DNA of 64,000 nt from Streptomyces ardesiacus (GTDB taxonomy: Bacteria > Actinomycetota > Actinomycetes > Streptomycetales > Streptomycetaceae), in contig NZ_BEWC01000014.1 of NCBI RefSeq assembly GCF_003112575.1, positions 52,693 to 116,692 of the forward strand. The letters are read 5' to 3'. Shown here one piece after another: positions 44,559-53,246 of the stretch. The position numbers and the translations under genes are program-made. Below the pieces are notes generated by a model. The model ran no database searches. It was not told the origin of the DNA and saw only the letters and a program-made list of their open reading frames with translations. The first letter of the stretch is position 1. The number at the start of each line of letters is the position of its first letter.

Positions 44559-46876
44559 GCAACGACGCCGCGACTGCGGAGGCCGAGGGAACCCCCGAGA
44601 CCGCCGCCCCCGTCCCCGAGCCGATCCCGCACGGCCTCGGCGCGTCCCTGCCGCCCGCCGACGCCCGCGCCAAGACCGAGGGCACCTTCCCCTACGCCGC
44701 CGACCTGTGGGCCGAGGGCCTGCTGTGGGCCGCCGTGCTGCGCTCACCGCACCCGCACGCGCGCATCGTGTCCATCGACACCACCCACGCGCGCGAGATG
44801 CCCGGCGTACGGGCCGTCATCACCCACGAGGACGTGCCCGGCGCCCCGCTGCACGGCCGCGGCGCCCGCGCCGACCGCCCGGTGTTCGCCTCCGAGGTCG
44901 TACGCCACCACGGCGAGCCCCTCGCCGCCGTCGCCGCCGACCACCCGGACACCGCGCGGATGGCCGCCGCCGCCGTCATCGTCGAGTACGAGGTGCTCGA
45001 CCCGGTCACCGACCCGGAGCAGGCCTTCGAGGCCGAACCCCTGCACCCCGACGGCAACCTGATCCGGCACATCCCGCTGCGCCACGGCGACCCGGAGGCG
45101 GCCGGCGAGATCGTCGTCGAGGGCCTGTACCGCATCGGCCGCCAGGACCCGGCGCCCATAGGGGCCGAGGCGGGTCTGGCCGTACCGCGTCCCGACGGCG
45201 GCGTGGAGCTGTACCTGGCCTCCACCGACCCGCACGGCGACCGCGACATCGCCGCCGCGTGCTACGGCCTCTCGCCCGAACAGGTGAAGATCGTCGTCAC
45301 CGGGGTCCCGGGCGCCACCGCCGACCGCGAGGACCAGGGCTTCCAACTGCCGCTCGGCCTGCTCGCGCTGAAGACCGGCTGCCCGGTGAAACTGACCGCC
45401 ACGCGCGAGGAGTCCTTCCTCGGACACACCCACCGCCACCCCACCCTCCTGCGCTACCGCCACCACGCGGACGCCGAGGGCCGGGTCGTGAAGGTCGAGG
45501 CGCAGATCCTCCTCGACGCGGGCGCCTACGCGGACACCTCGTCCGACGCCCTGGCCGCCGCGGTGGCCTTCGCCTGCGGCCCGTACGTCGTCCCCAACGC
45601 CTTCATCGAGGGCTGGGCCGTGCGCACCAACAACCCGCCCTCCGGCCACGTGCGCGGCGAGGGCGCCATGCAGGTGTGCGCCGCGTACGAGGCGCAGATG
45701 GACAAGATCGCCAAGAAGCTCGGCCTGGACCCCGCCGAGGTGCGGCTGCGCAACGTCATGGCCACCGGCGACGTGCTCCCCACCGGCCAGACGGTCACGT
45801 GCCCCGCGCCCGTCGCCGAACTCCTCCAGGCGGTCCGCGACTTCCCGCTGCCCGCCCTGCCCAAGGACACGCCCGAGGACGAGTGGCTGCTGCCCGGCGG
45901 CCCCGAGGGCGCGGGCGAACCGGGCGCGGTGCGCCGGGGCGTGGGCTACGGCATCGGCATGGTGCACATGCTGGGCGCCGAGGGCGCCGACGAGGTCTCC
46001 ACGGCCACCGTGAAGGTCCAGGACGGCGTGGCGACGGTGCTGTGCGCGGCCGTCGAGACCGGCCAGGGCTTCACCACCCTGGCCCGGCAGATCGTGCAGG
46101 AGACCCTGGGTGTCGACGAGGTCCACGTGGCCCCCGTCGACACCGACCAGCCCCCGGCCGGCGCCGGCTGCCGGGGCCGCCACACCTGGGTGTCGGGCGG
46201 CGCCGTGGAACGCGCGGCCAAGATGGTCCGCACCCAGCTCCTGCAGCCGCTGGCCCACCAGTTCGGCATGTCCACCGAGCTGCTCCAGATCGCCGACGGC
46301 AAGATCACCTCGTACGACGGCGTGCTGTCGACGACGGTCGCCGAGGCGCTGGACGGCAAGGAACTGTGGGCCACCGCGCAGTGCCGCCCGCACCCGACCG
46401 AACCGCTCGACGAGGCCGGGCAGGGCGACGCGTTCGTCGGCATGGCCTTCTGCGCCATCCGCGCGGTGGTCGACGTCGACATCGAGATCGGCTCGGTACG
46501 GGTCGTGGAGCTGGCCGTCGCCCAGGACGTGGGCCGCGTCCTCAACCCGGCCCAGCTCACCGCCCGTATCGAGGCGGGCGTCACCCAGGGCGTCGGCATC
46601 GCGCTCACGGAGAACCTCCGCACCCCGCGCGGTCTCGTCCGCCACCCCGACCTGACCGGCTACGCCCTGCCGACGGCACTCGACACCCCCGACATCCGGA
46701 TCGTGAAGCTCGTCGAGGAACGCGACGTGGTCGCCCCCTTCGGTGCCAAGGCCGTGAGCGCGGTCCCGGTGGTGGCCTCCCCGGCGGCCGTCGCCTCGGC
46801 CGTACGCGCGGCCACGGGACGCCCGGTCAACCGCCTCCCGATCCGCCCCCAGGCGGCGGTGGCCACGGGCACCTGA
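44555..46876 (+). CDS. Molybdopterin-binding subunit of a molybdenum hydroxylase (xanthine dehydrogenase family)
   Basis: 773 residues; GTG overlaps the previous stop and GGAGG lies 6 nt upstream. Family features: the a/b hammerhead start (ARAKTEGTFPYAADL), the cofactor-contacting VETGQGFTTLARQI, and HVRGEGAMQV corresponding to the RGFG-x-x-Q segment. At the place of the near-universal catalytic glutamate (GVGEPP), this protein has AVSAVP with Ala736. The substrate is therefore uncertain, and activity like that of xanthine dehydrogenase should not be assumed. It completes the FAD, iron-sulfur and molybdenum operon. Confidence 0.88.
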   Translation: MSNDAATAEAEGTPETAAPVPEPIPHGLGASLPPADARAKTEGTFPYAADLWAEGLLWAAVLRSPHPHARIVSIDTTHAREMPGVRAVITHEDVPGAPLHGRGARADRPVFASEVVRHHGEPLAAVAADHPDTARMAAAAVIVEYEVLDPVTDPEQAFEAEPLHPDGNLIRHIPLRHGDPEAAGEIVVEGLYRIGRQDPAPIGAEAGLAVPRPDGGVELYLASTDPHGDRDIAAACYGLSPEQVKIVVTGVPGATADREDQGFQLPLGLLALKTGCPVKLTATREESFLGHTHRHPTLLRYRHHADAEGRVVKVEAQILLDAGAYADTSSDALAAAVAFACGPYVVPNAFIEGWAVRTNNPPSGHVRGEGAMQVCAAYEAQMDKIAKKLGLDPAEVRLRNVMATGDVLPTGQTVTCPAPVAELLQAVRDFPLPALPKDTPEDEWLLPGGPEGAGEPGAVRRGVGYGIGMVHMLGAEGADEVSTATVKVQDGVATVLCAAVETGQGFTTLARQIVQETLGVDEVHVAPVDTDQPPAGAGCRGRHTWVSGGAVERAAKMVRTQLLQPLAHQFGMSTELLQIADGKITSYDGVLSTTVAEALDGKELWATAQCRPHPTEPLDEAGQGDAFVGMAFCAIRAVVDVDIEIGSVRVVELAVAQDVGRVLNPAQLTARIEAGVTQGVGIALTENLRTPRGLVRHPDLTGYALPTALDTPDIRIVKLVEERDVVAPFGAKAVSAVPVVASPAAVASAVRAATGRPVNRLPIRPQAAVATGT

Positions 46877-47019
46877 ACCGCTGCCCGCGCGCGCGAGGCA
46901 ACGCGGGAGGGGCCGGACGCGTCCTACGTGGCGAACGGGGTCCGTGCGCAGGAGCGTTGTCAGTGGTGGCGCGTAGTCTCCGAAGGAGTGCGAACGGCCA
47001 CACATTCCCGGGGGAGACG

Positions 47020-47679
47020 ATGCACGCGGTCACCAGCGGTACGACGATCATGCGGGGCACCGCGGCGGTCCCCTCGCTCCTCACCCGGGTCCGCCTGGCG
47101 ACCTCCGTGGAGGACCCGTCCTGGACCCGCGGCGCCTCCCGGCGGGCCCCGGCGGGCTGCGACCGGCCCTCCCTGTGGAACACGTCGGCACTGATGAGCT
47201 GCCTGCTCCTGACGGTGGGCCACCGCACGGAGCCGGGCGCCGCCCAGCCGCTGCCGGCCCGCTTCCTGGACCGCGAGTTCGGCCGTCACCGGGTGACGCG
47301 CTTCGAGGACATCGACTTCCCGGCGACCCTCACCCACGAGCCCACCCGCCGCTTCCTGCGCGACACGGGCCTGCCCGAGGACGCCCACCCCTTCCGCCGC
47401 GACGGGGACGACCTGCCCCTGCCGACGCTCGCGGAGTACTGCGACGACCACCCGGACCACCCGCTCCCGCCCGCCGCGGCCCACCTCGTACGCCTGGGCC
47501 GGCTCGCGGACGGCGCCCACGTCGTCCTCGACGGCACGACGGGCGCGGTCCTGACGTGGAGAACCCCCGACGGCACCCTCCACCCCCTGGTGGCGGACAT
47601 CTCCGCCCTGGCCCTCACCCTCTGGGCACTGCGCCGCGCGGCGCTGCTGGAGGCCGTGGCGGGGATCGAACCCGCGTAA
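47020..47679 (+). CDS. SUKH-4-like protein (possible immunity protein)
   Basis: 219 residues from ATG with GGGGGAG 5 nt upstream. The second half (FEDIDFPATLTHEPTRRFLRDTGLP..., DLPLPTLAEYCDDHPDHPLPP..., HVVLDGTTGAVLTWR), quoted by its key parts, resembles SUKH-4 proteins found as toxin immunity or solitary genes. No toxin gene lies beside it. The last 29 nt, encoding LEAVAGIEPA and the stop, lie within the antisense tRNA-Cys gene. Family call is moderate; function unknown. Confidence 0.6.
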   Translation: MHAVTSGTTIMRGTAAVPSLLTRVRLATSVEDPSWTRGASRRAPAGCDRPSLWNTSALMSCLLLTVGHRTEPGAAQPLPARFLDREFGRHRVTRFEDIDFPATLTHEPTRRFLRDTGLPEDAHPFRRDGDDLPLPTLAEYCDDHPDHPLPPAAAHLVRLGRLADGAHVVLDGTTGAVLTWRTPDGTLHPLVADISALALTLWALRRAALLEAVAGIEPA

Positions 47680-47722
47680 CTCGCTTTGCAGGCGAGCCCC
47701 TCAACCACTCGGGCACACGGCC
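47651..47722 (-). tRNA. tRNA-Cys (anticodon GCA)
   Basis: 72 nt. Acceptor stem GGCCGTG with CACGGCC, discriminator T, CCA not encoded. The anticodon stem CTCGC/GCGAG encloses the loop CTGCAAA with GCA; the T-arm is GCGGG-TTCGATC-CCCGC. It is antisense to, and overlaps by 29 bp, the 3' end of the upstream SUKH-like ORF. Confidence 0.95.
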
Positions 47723-47863
47723 GGGTCTGTGACTCGGTGGTCCGACGGTAGGACGGAGCGGGTGAGGCGCTCAAGGGATCCGGACGGGCCGCAACACGAC
47801 TGCCATACGCCGTTCATGAAGCGGTGCACGGCCGGATCGGCCGCGCGCCGGTCGCGGCCGGAG

Positions 47864-47875
47864 GGTCGTACGACC
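47864..47875. promoter_or_regulatory. 12-bp perfect palindrome before an MFS gene
   Basis: GGTCGTACGACC lies 55 bp upstream of the probable -10 box of the MFS gene. It could be an operator; no known consensus is claimed. Confidence 0.25.
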
Positions 47876-47929
47876 AAGGTCCCGGTCCCGTACCGTCTCC
47901 CGACAGGGGCCATCGGGGGTTGTGGCCCT

Positions 47930-47935
47930 TACCCT
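47930..47935 (+). promoter_or_regulatory. Probable -10 box (TACCCT) for a leaderless MFS transcript
   Basis: TACCCT ends 7 nt before the ATG at 47943 with no ribosome-binding site, supporting that start over the GTG 21 nt upstream. Confidence 0.5.
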
Positions 47936-47942
47936 GGCGACC

Positions 47943-49421
47943 ATGACCGTCCCTGAGCCCCGTGACACCGATGTCACGGTCCCCGTCGAGCCCTTCGCCC
48001 CTGCCGGTGAGGCCACCGCTGCCGCCGTCCCCGCCGAGACCGTGCTGAGCCGTGCCTACCGGGCGCTGAGCATCGGCATCGTCTCCGTCATCGTGCTGAT
48101 CGCCTTCGAGGCGACGGCCGTCGGCACCGCGATGCCGGTGGCGGCGCGGGAGCTGGACGGGGTGTCGCTGTACGCGTTCGCGTTCTCGGGGTACTTCACG
48201 ACAAGCCTGTTCGGGATGGTGCTGTCCGGTCAGTGGTCGGACCGGCGCGGGCCGCTGGCCCCGCTCACGACCGGCATCGCCGCCTTCGCGGCCGGGCTGG
48301 TGCTCTCCGGGACGGCCGGGGCGATGTGGCCGTTCATCCTCGGGCGGGCCGTGCAGGGCCTCGGCGGCGGGCTCGTGATCGTCGCGCTGTACGTCGTCGT
48401 CGGGCGGGCCTACCCGGAGCGGCTGCGGCCCGCGATCATGGCGGCGTTCGCGGCGGGCTGGGTCGTCCCGTCCGTCGTCGGGCCGCTGGCCTCCGGCGCG
48501 GTGACCGAGCACCTCGGCTGGCGCTGGGTGTTCCTCGGCATCCCGGTGCTGGTCGTCGTCCCGCTCGCCCTCGCGCTGCCGCAGATACGCAGCCGCGCGG
48601 CGGGTCCCGTCGGGGCGGGGGAGGCGCCGGCCTCCTTCGACCGCCGTCGCATCCGCCTCGCCCTGGCCATCTCGCTGGGCGCGGGCCTGCTCCAGTACGC
48701 CGCCCAGGACCTGCGGTGGGTGTCGCTGCTGCCGGGCGCCGCGGGGGTGGCGCTGCTCGTGCCCGCCGTCCTCGGGCTGCTGCCGCGGGGCACCTACCGG
48801 GCGGCGCGCGGGCTGCCGTCCGTGGTGCTGCTGCGCGGGGTGGCCGCCGGGTCCTTCATCGCCGCCGAGTCCTTCGTCCCGCTGATGCTGGTCACGCAGC
48901 GGGGGCTCAGCCCGACCCTGGCCGGACTCTCCCTCGCGGCGGGCGGCGCGACCTGGGCCGGGGGGTCCTGGCTGCAGTCCCGGCCGCGCCTGGAACCGCA
49001 CCGGGAGCGCCTGATGAGCCTCGGCATGCTCCTGGTCGCGGCGGCCGTCGCCACCGCGCCCAGCGTGCTGATCGACGCCGTACCGGCCTGGACGGTGGCC
49101 GTCGCCTGGGGCTTCGGCTGCTTCGGCATGGGCCTGGTGATCTCCTCCACCAGCGTGCTCCTGCTCAAGCTCTCCGCCCCCGAGGAGGCCGGCGCCAACT
49201 CCGCCGCCCTCCAGATATCCGACGGCCTCTCCAACGTCGTCCTGCTGGCGGCCGGAGGAGCCGCCTTCGCCGCCCTCGGCGGCGGCACGGTGACCCACGC
49301 GGCCACCGGGGCCGACGCGGCCACCGGCTCCCACCCGGCGGCCTTCGCGGCGGTGTTCCTGCCGATGGCGGCGGTGGCGCTGGTGGGGGCGTGGGTGGCG
49401 ACGCGGCTGCGCGAGCGGTGA
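47943..49421 (+). CDS. MFS drug-resistance-type transporter
   Basis: 492 residues with 13-14 predicted membrane helices starting near residue 38 (IGIVSVIVLIAFEATAVGTAMPVAA). The loop 2-3 motif is SGQWSDRRGPLAP and helix 4-5 contains GRAVQGLGGGLVIVALYVVVGRAYP, both typical of the proton-driven DHA2-like exporters. The hydrophilic start is about 35 residues. Substrate unknown. It stands alone after the tRNA gene. Confidence 0.85.
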   Translation: MTVPEPRDTDVTVPVEPFAPAGEATAAAVPAETVLSRAYRALSIGIVSVIVLIAFEATAVGTAMPVAARELDGVSLYAFAFSGYFTTSLFGMVLSGQWSDRRGPLAPLTTGIAAFAAGLVLSGTAGAMWPFILGRAVQGLGGGLVIVALYVVVGRAYPERLRPAIMAAFAAGWVVPSVVGPLASGAVTEHLGWRWVFLGIPVLVVVPLALALPQIRSRAAGPVGAGEAPASFDRRRIRLALAISLGAGLLQYAAQDLRWVSLLPGAAGVALLVPAVLGLLPRGTYRAARGLPSVVLLRGVAAGSFIAAESFVPLMLVTQRGLSPTLAGLSLAAGGATWAGGSWLQSRPRLEPHRERLMSLGMLLVAAAVATAPSVLIDAVPAWTVAVAWGFGCFGMGLVISSTSVLLLKLSAPEEAGANSAALQISDGLSNVVLLAAGGAAFAALGGGTVTHAATGADAATGSHPAAFAAVFLPMAAVALVGAWVATRLRER

Positions 49422-49565
49422 GCCGCGGCGGACGGACGGGACGGCTGTGACGTCCGTCCCACCCGGGGGTGACCCGCCCCGGTGCGCGCGTCGATCGCCT
49501 CGGCCCGCCGGTAGGGTGGCCCGGTTGTCATACGTGGCCGAGCCGTTCTACCCCCTTCGGAGACC

Positions 49566-51362
49566 GTGACTACCACCGCCAGCTCCAGCACCTCGCACCA
49601 CCTGTCCCCGGCCTTCCCCGGCCGTGCCCCCTGGGGCACCGCCGGCAAGCTGCGGGCCTGGCAGCAGGGGGCGATGGAGAAGTACCTCCAGGACCAGCCC
49701 CGGGACTTCCTGGCGGTCGCCACCCCCGGCGCCGGAAAGACGACCTTCGCGCTGACGCTGGCGTCGTGGCTGCTGCACCACCACGTCGTGCAGCAGGTGA
49801 CCGTCGTCGCCCCGACCGAGCACCTGAAGAAGCAGTGGGCCGAGGCCGCCGCGCGGATAGGGATCAAGCTGGACCCCGAGTACAGCGCCGGCCCGCTCAG
49901 CCGCGAGTACCAGGGCATCGCCATCACCTACGCGGGCGTCGGCGTCCGCCCCATGCTGCACCGCAACCGCGTCGAGCAGCGCAAGACCCTCGTCATCCTC
50001 GACGAGATCCACCACGCCGGCGACTCCAAGTCCTGGGGCGAGGCCTGCCTGGAGGCGTTCGAGCCGGCCACCCGCCGCCTCGCGCTCACCGGCACGCCCT
50101 TCCGCTCGGACACCAACCCGATCCCCTTCGTGGCGTACGAGGAGGGCAACGACGGCATCCGCCGTTCCGCCGCCGACTACACCTACGGCTACGGCTCCGC
50201 GCTCGCCGACGGCGTCGTGCGCCCCGTCATCTTCATGAGCTACAGCGGCAACATGCGCTGGCGCACCAAGGCGGGCGACGAGATCGCCGCGCGGCTCGGC
50301 GAGCCGATGACCAAGGACGCCGTCAGCCAGGCCTGGCGCACCGCGCTCGACCCGCGCGGCGAGTGGATGCCGGCCGTGCTGCGCGCCGCCGACCAGCGGC
50401 TGACCGAGGTCAGGAAGGCCATCCCGGACGCCGGAGCCCTCGTCATCGCCGCCGACCAGGACTCGGCCCGCGCCTACGCCAAGCTGATCCGCGAGATCAC
50501 CGGCGACCGGGCCACCGTCGTGCTGTCCGACGACGCGGGCGCCTCGAAGAACATCGACACCTTCAGCCAGGGCACCGACCGCTGGATGGTCGCCGTCCGC
50601 ATGGTGTCCGAGGGCGTCGACGTCCCCCGCCTCGCGGTCGGCGTCTACGCGACCACCATCTCCACCCCCCTCTTCTTCGCCCAGGCCGTCGGCCGCTTCG
50701 TCCGGTCCCGGCGGCGCGGCGAGACCGCCTCCGTCTTCCTCCCCACCGTGCCCGACCTGCTCACCTTCGCCAACGAGATGGAGCGCGAGCGGGACCACGT
50801 CCTGGACAAGCCCAAGAAGGAGGGCGAGGAGGACCCCTACGCCGAGTCCGAGAAGGAGATGGACGAGGCGAACCGGGAGCAGGACGAGGACACCGGCGAG
50901 CAGGAGCAGTTCGCCTTCGAGGCGCTGGAGTCCGAGGCCACCTTCGACCGGGTGATGTACAACGGCGCCGAGTTCGGCATGCAGGCCCACCCCGGCAGCG
51001 AGGAGGAGCAGGACTACCTCGGCATCCCGGGCCTGCTGGAGCCCGACCAGGTGCAGTTGCTGCTCCAGAAGCGGCAGGCCCGGCAGATCGCGCACAGCCG
51101 CAAGAAGCCCGACGCGGAGGCCGACCTGCTCGAACTGCCCGCCGACCGCCGCCCGGTGGTCTCCCACAAGGAGCTGATGGAGCTGCGCAAGCAGCTCAAC
51201 ACCATGGTCGGCGCCTACGTCCACCAGAGCGGCAAGCCGCACGGCGTCATCCACACCGAACTGCGCCGCGTGTGCGGCGGCCCGCCCAGCGCCGAGGCGA
51301 CCGGCGGCCAACTGCGCCAGCGCATCGCCAAGGTGCAGGAGTGGGCGACGCGCATGAAGTGA
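49566..51362 (+). CDS. SF2 DEAD/DEAH-box helicase (XPB/RadD-like)
   Basis: 598 residues from GTG with GGAG 4 nt upstream. Motifs: ATPGAGKTT (52-60), DEIH (146-149), LTGTPFRSD, and in the second domain VSEGVDVPRLAVGVYATT and QAVGRFVRSRRRGE (motif VI). After about residue 410 there is a Glu/Asp/Lys-rich segment and a C-terminal helical region. Such helicases often act in DNA repair or restriction-independent strand opening; the exact role is unknown. No nuclease or methylase gene is adjacent, which argues against a restriction system. Confidence 0.9.
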   Translation: MTTTASSSTSHHLSPAFPGRAPWGTAGKLRAWQQGAMEKYLQDQPRDFLAVATPGAGKTTFALTLASWLLHHHVVQQVTVVAPTEHLKKQWAEAAARIGIKLDPEYSAGPLSREYQGIAITYAGVGVRPMLHRNRVEQRKTLVILDEIHHAGDSKSWGEACLEAFEPATRRLALTGTPFRSDTNPIPFVAYEEGNDGIRRSAADYTYGYGSALADGVVRPVIFMSYSGNMRWRTKAGDEIAARLGEPMTKDAVSQAWRTALDPRGEWMPAVLRAADQRLTEVRKAIPDAGALVIAADQDSARAYAKLIREITGDRATVVLSDDAGASKNIDTFSQGTDRWMVAVRMVSEGVDVPRLAVGVYATTISTPLFFAQAVGRFVRSRRRGETASVFLPTVPDLLTFANEMERERDHVLDKPKKEGEEDPYAESEKEMDEANREQDEDTGEQEQFAFEALESEATFDRVMYNGAEFGMQAHPGSEEEQDYLGIPGLLEPDQVQLLLQKRQARQIAHSRKKPDAEADLLELPADRRPVVSHKELMELRKQLNTMVGAYVHQSGKPHGVIHTELRRVCGGPPSAEATGGQLRQRIAKVQEWATRMK

Positions 51363-51696
51363 CGGCGCCGCGGGCGTGTGCCGTACGGGCGTGTGCCGCA
51401 CGGGCCGGTGCCCTACGGACGCGCGCCGTACGTATGGGGACAAAAACCGGCAGTCGATAACGGTTGGCGCCCGGATTCTGGACGGAGCCTTCCGCTGAGC
51501 GGACCTGGTCGTTACTGTCCCGCTACGCACACGCCCCGTGGCAGCGCCGCCGCGGAGCGCAGCCGTGAAGCGACTGGGCCCGCGACAACGCCGGGCCGTC
51601 AGCCGATCGGCGGCCTCTCAAGCGCGTCGCTGACGGGACTCGGCGACGCACATCCGCGAGGAGAGCCGCCGACCTCACCACTAAGGAGTGGGCGTC
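51363..51696 (+). other. Intergenic region with a fourfold 15-bp repeat
   Basis: 51372-51431 holds four imperfect copies of GGGCGTGTGCCGTAC in head-to-tail order. One frame reads V-P-Y-G-R-like pentapeptides, but that ORF runs into the IclR gene out of frame and looks spurious. The rest, up to TAAGGAG at 51682-51688 which sets the IclR start, shows no gene. Confidence 0.7.
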
Positions 51697-52356
51697 GTGA
51701 CCGCGGAGACCTCCCAGACGCTCGACCGGGGACTGCGGGTCCTCAAACTGCTGGCCGATACGGACCACGGGCTGACCGTCACCGAGCTGTCCCACAAACT
51801 GGGCGTCAACCGGACCGTCGTGTACCGGTTGCTCGCCACGCTGGAGCAGCACGCACTCGTACGCCGTGACCTGGGCGGCCGGGCCCGCGTCGGCCTCGGC
51901 GTCCTGGGCCTGGGCCGCCAGGTGCACCCCCTGGTCCGCGAGGCGGCGATGCCGGCCCTGCGGGCGCTGGCCGAGGACATAGGGGCGACGGCCCACCTGA
52001 CCCTGGTGGACGGCGCCGAGGCCCTGGCCGTGGCCGTCGTCGAGCCGACCTGGACCGACTACCACGTCGCCTACCGCGCGGGCTTCCGCCATCCCCTGGA
52101 GCGCGGCGCCGCGGGCAAGGCGATCCTGGCCGCCCGCAGGCCGCCCCGGCCCACCGGGGAGGACGCGGAGACCCCCGGCTACACCCTCACCCACGGCGAA
52201 CTGGAGGCGGGCGCCTGCGGCGCGGCGGCCCCCCTGCTCGGCGTCACGGGCGTCGAGGGCAGCGTCGGCGTGGTCATGCTGGCCGACGTGGTCCCGGAGC
52301 GCGTCGGCGAACGCGTGATGCACGCGGCGCGGGAAGTGGCGGAAGCGCTGCGGTGA
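51697..52356 (+). CDS. IclR-family transcriptional regulator
   Basis: 219 residues from GTG, with AAGGAG 8 nt upstream; a GTG 9 nt earlier overlaps that site and is rejected. The winged HTH (residues 5-65: TLDRGLRVLKLLADTDHGLTVTEL...NRTVVYRLLATLE, shown in part) is typical. The effector domain keeps RAGFRHPLERGAAGKAILA but is shorter than usual (typical total 240-260), with a reduced loop between the two halves. It may bind a small aromatic or sugar acid; target genes are not evident. Confidence 0.88.
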   Translation: MTAETSQTLDRGLRVLKLLADTDHGLTVTELSHKLGVNRTVVYRLLATLEQHALVRRDLGGRARVGLGVLGLGRQVHPLVREAAMPALRALAEDIGATAHLTLVDGAEALAVAVVEPTWTDYHVAYRAGFRHPLERGAAGKAILAARRPPRPTGEDAETPGYTLTHGELEAGACGAAAPLLGVTGVEGSVGVVMLADVVPERVGERVMHAAREVAEALR

Positions 52357-52403
52357 GGCGGCGGTCGTGACCGCCCGTCGGAGCCCCGGGAGGCACGCCG
52401 CGT

Positions 52404-52409
52404 TAGATT
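52404..52409 (+). promoter_or_regulatory. Probable -10 box (TAGATT) for a leaderless S16 protease transcript
   Basis: TAGATT ends 6 nt before the GTG at 52416 and no ribosome-binding site is present. Confidence 0.5.
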
Positions 52410-52415
52410 GACTCC

Positions 52416-53195
52416 GTGCTCTCTCGTCTCACGCGTCCCCAGTTCCTCGCCGTCTGCGGGCTGCCCGTCGTGGCGCTGCTCGCGACCGCCGTGTTCGCGC
52501 CGCTGCCGTTCTCCGTGGCGCGGCCGGGGCTGACGGCCGACGTGCTGGGCGAGAACCGGGGCGCCGAGGTGATCACGATCAGCGGTGCGCCGACGCACGG
52601 GACCAGCGGGCAGTTGCGGATGACGACGATCGAGGCGACCGGGCCGGACGCGAGCGTTCGTCTCGGGGACGTGCTGAGCAGCTGGTTCGACACCGACCGG
52701 GCCGTGATGCCGCGGGACGCCGTCTACCCGAGCGGCAACAACGTGAGAGAGATCGAGAAGTACAACCAGCGGCAGATGAAGGAGTCGCAGGACTCGGCTA
52801 CCGCGGCGGCGCTCGGGTACCTCGGGATGGACGGGGACGGCGTCGACGTGAAGCTCCGGCTGAAGGACGTCGGCGGGCCCAGCGCCGGGCTGCTGTTCTC
52901 GCTCGGCATCGTCGACAAGCTCGGTGCCGGGGATCTCACCGGGGGCAAGATCGTCGCCGGGACCGGGACCATCACCGACGACGGCAGGGTCGGCGCCGTC
53001 GGCGGGGTGCCGCTGAAGACGCAGGCCGCCCGGCGGGACGGGGCCACCGTCTTCCTGGTGCCGAAGGCGGAGTGCTCGGACGCGCAGGCCGAGCTGCCGA
53101 AGGGGCTCCGGCTGATCCCGGTGACGACGCTCAAGGGCGCGGTGGACTCGCTGAAGGCGCTGGAGAGCGGCAAGGGGAGCGTCCCCGCCTGCTGA
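52416..53195 (+). CDS. Secreted or anchored Lon-like serine protease (S16)
   Basis: 259 residues from GTG. One N-terminal hydrophobic segment (about 8-30) suggests membrane anchoring with the rest outside. The S16 catalytic dyad is present: Ser156 in GGPSAGLLFSLG and Lys201 in GGVPLKTQAA. Relatives of the YlbL type carry a PDZ domain between anchor and protease; here that part (about 40-110) is short and not clearly PDZ. No ATPase domain is present. Substrates unknown. The gene converges with the osmoprotectant operon. Confidence 0.88.
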   Translation: MLSRLTRPQFLAVCGLPVVALLATAVFAPLPFSVARPGLTADVLGENRGAEVITISGAPTHGTSGQLRMTTIEATGPDASVRLGDVLSSWFDTDRAVMPRDAVYPSGNNVREIEKYNQRQMKESQDSATAAALGYLGMDGDGVDVKLRLKDVGGPSAGLLFSLGIVDKLGAGDLTGGKIVAGTGTITDDGRVGAVGGVPLKTQAARRDGATVFLVPKAECSDAQAELPKGLRLIPVTTLKGAVDSLKALESGKGSVPAC

Positions 53196-53214
53196 GAGCG
53201 CGGGCCCCCTCGAC

Positions 53215-53244
53215 CCTCCTTGCGGGACGCCTCCTTGCGGGACG
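53215..53244. repeat. Two 15-bp direct repeats between convergent genes
   Basis: CCTCCTTGCGGGACG twice without a gap (53215-53229 and 53230-53244), just before the stop codon of the osmoprotectant-binding protein on the other strand. Partial third copy matches CCTC only. Confidence 0.85.
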
Positions 53245-53246
53245 CC

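Noticed and set aside
46884..46907. CCCGCG...CGCGGG hairpin after the molybdenum subunit gene
   Set aside because: Arms of only 6 bp in a GC-rich region with a 12-nt loop; not convincing as a terminator.
47286..47774. 162-codon minus-strand ORF over the tRNA-Cys gene
   Set aside because: It crosses the whole tRNA and is antisense to the SUKH-like ORF; no motif supports it.
51378..51869. 163-codon ORF starting with VPYGR-like repeats
   Set aside because: It overlaps the IclR gene in another frame, has no ribosome-binding site and follows from the 15-bp repeat.
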